A DNA stretch of 8,485 bases. Source: Chrysiogenia bacterium. Its GTDB lineage: Bacteria > JAGRBM01. The position numbers and the translations under genes are program-made. Positions 6,172 through 8,485 of the stretch are shown one piece after another. The notes under the pieces are model-generated. The model was not told the DNA's origin and ran no database searches. It saw nothing but the letters and a program-made list of their open reading frames with translations. Every line of letters begins with the position of its first letter. Positions within the stretch are counted from its first letter, which is position 1. Location of the stretch: contig JAGRBM010000254.1 in the NCBI GenBank assembly GCA_020434085.1, positions 1 through 8,485 on the forward strand, read 5' to 3'.

Positions 6172-6178
6172 GCATTTC

Positions 6179-6880
6179 ATGTCAACGGATGCGGTTCTCA
6201 CCAGGTTCGCGAAGGCGACGCGCTCGACCGTCGGACTCAAGTCCATTGCGGCTTTGACCGGCGCCGGGCTCTTCGGCTTCCTCATCATTCACTTGCTTGG
6301 CAATCTGCAGATGTACATCGGCCAGGACCAGATGAACTCCTATGCCCATGCGCTCAAGCACAGCCCCATTCTCTGGCCGGCGCGCCTGGGATTGCTGGCC
6401 ATTTTCGTGGTCCACATCGGCGCCACCGTGCGGCTCAAGGCCCGCAGCAATGCGGCCCGGCCCCAGGGTTATGTCTATGAGGACACGGTGCAGGCCTCCT
6501 GGGCATCGCGCCACATGATCTACACCGGTTTCGTGATTGCGGGCTTCGTGCTCTATCACCTGGCCCACTACACGGTGCATCTGACCAACCCGGAGTTCGC
6601 CGATCTGCGCGACGCCATGGGCCGCCACGATGCCTACAACATGTTCGTGCAGGGATTCTCGAATCCGCTCGTTTCGGGCATCTACATCCTGAGCATGATC
6701 GTGCTGGGGCTGCACCTGAGCCACGGCATCCAGAGCCTGTTCCAGACCCTGGGCGTCAACAACTCGCAGTGGCGCCCGGTGATCCAGAAGATCGGTCTGG
6801 GACTGACGCTGCTGATCATTCTTGGAAACATTTCAATGCCGATTGCCGTCATGGCCGGCATCATCAAGGCAGCGGGGTGA
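6179..6880 (+). CDS. sdhC: Succinate dehydrogenase/fumarate reductase cytochrome b subunit (b558 family)
   Basis: Membrane anchor of complex II that passes electrons between the SdhAB iron-sulfur/flavin head and the quinone pool. The 233-residue protein fits the single-subunit, di-heme, five-helix b558 type, in which one protein replaces separate SdhC and SdhD. Predicted membrane helices are near 22-45, 64-86, 112-135, 163-185 and 202-227. Candidate heme ligands are His38 (IIHLLGN), His79 (VVHIGA), His127 or His130 (LYHLAHY) and His179 or His182 (LHLSHG). I chose the ATG at 6179, six bases after TAGGTG. A GTG at 6170 would add three residues but would overlap the ribosome site. sdhA follows after 7 bp, so the two are one operon. 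Whether the complex works as succinate dehydrogenase or fumarate reductase cannot be decided here. No acidic residue is seen in the last predicted helix. Confidence 0.93.
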   Translation: MSTDAVLTRFAKATRSTVGLKSIAALTGAGLFGFLIIHLLGNLQMYIGQDQMNSYAHALKHSPILWPARLGLLAIFVVHIGATVRLKARSNAARPQGYVYEDTVQASWASRHMIYTGFVIAGFVLYHLAHYTVHLTNPEFADLRDAMGRHDAYNMFVQGFSNPLVSGIYILSMIVLGLHLSHGIQSLFQTLGVNNSQWRPVIQKIGLGLTLLIILGNISMPIAVMAGIIKAAG

Positions 6881-6887
6881 GGCTTCC

Positions 6888-8485
<1,598 letters not shown>

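Noticed and set aside
5900-6178. A hidden small gene, tRNA or mobile element in the longest non-coding stretch
   Set aside because: I found no cloverleaf, no transposase fragment, no terminal repeats with target duplication and no convincing short open frame with a ribosome site; only promoter, hairpin and weak terminator signals are supported.

Overview
The window is visibly GC-rich with dense, tightly packed genes, and looks like the chromosome of an anaerobic or facultatively anaerobic bacterium. A bacterial NAD(P)-linked (group 3b-type) NiFe hydrogenase next to a succinate dehydrogenase in the order sdhC-sdhA, with a single five-helix cytochrome b, fits Deltaproteobacteria in the broad sense (Myxococcota or Desulfobacterota relatives). 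Some other phyla share these traits, so the taxonomic call is weak.

Layout. (1) Positions 1-2989, minus strand: a hydrogenase operon read right to left. It holds the iron-sulfur beta subunit (hydB), a stand-alone cyclic-nucleotide-binding-fold protein, the FAD/[2Fe-2S] gamma subunit (hydG) and the small delta subunit (hydD, cut by the window edge). The genes overlap or nearly touch. The catalytic large subunit is expected just beyond position 1. (2) Positions 2990-3149: a divergent intergenic region with an FNR/CRP-type palindrome and secondary structure. (3) Positions 3150-4742, plus strand: a fused phosphotransferase-fold/P-loop kinase-like protein. (4) Positions 4817-5899: a 6-phosphofructokinase with a probable TTG start. 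(5) Positions 5900-6178: a non-coding stretch with a weak terminator candidate, a good sigma70-type promoter and a structured leader. (6) Positions 6179-8485: sdhC followed by sdhA, which runs off the right edge.

How it fits together. The hydrogenase would exchange electrons between H2 and NAD(P)H. Phosphofructokinase feeds glycolysis, and the Sdh/Frd complex couples succinate/fumarate to the quinone pool. The theme is redox balancing, plausibly under oxygen limitation. The most suggestive regulatory signal is a near-consensus FNR-type box at 3098-3111. It sits 29.5 bp from a possible -10 element on each side, the class II activator geometry for both divergent units. The second point of interest is the HTH-less CRP/FNR-fold protein translated from inside the hydrogenase operon. 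I see no CRISPR array, insertion sequence, tRNA, rRNA or defence system, and no clearly unprecedented system.
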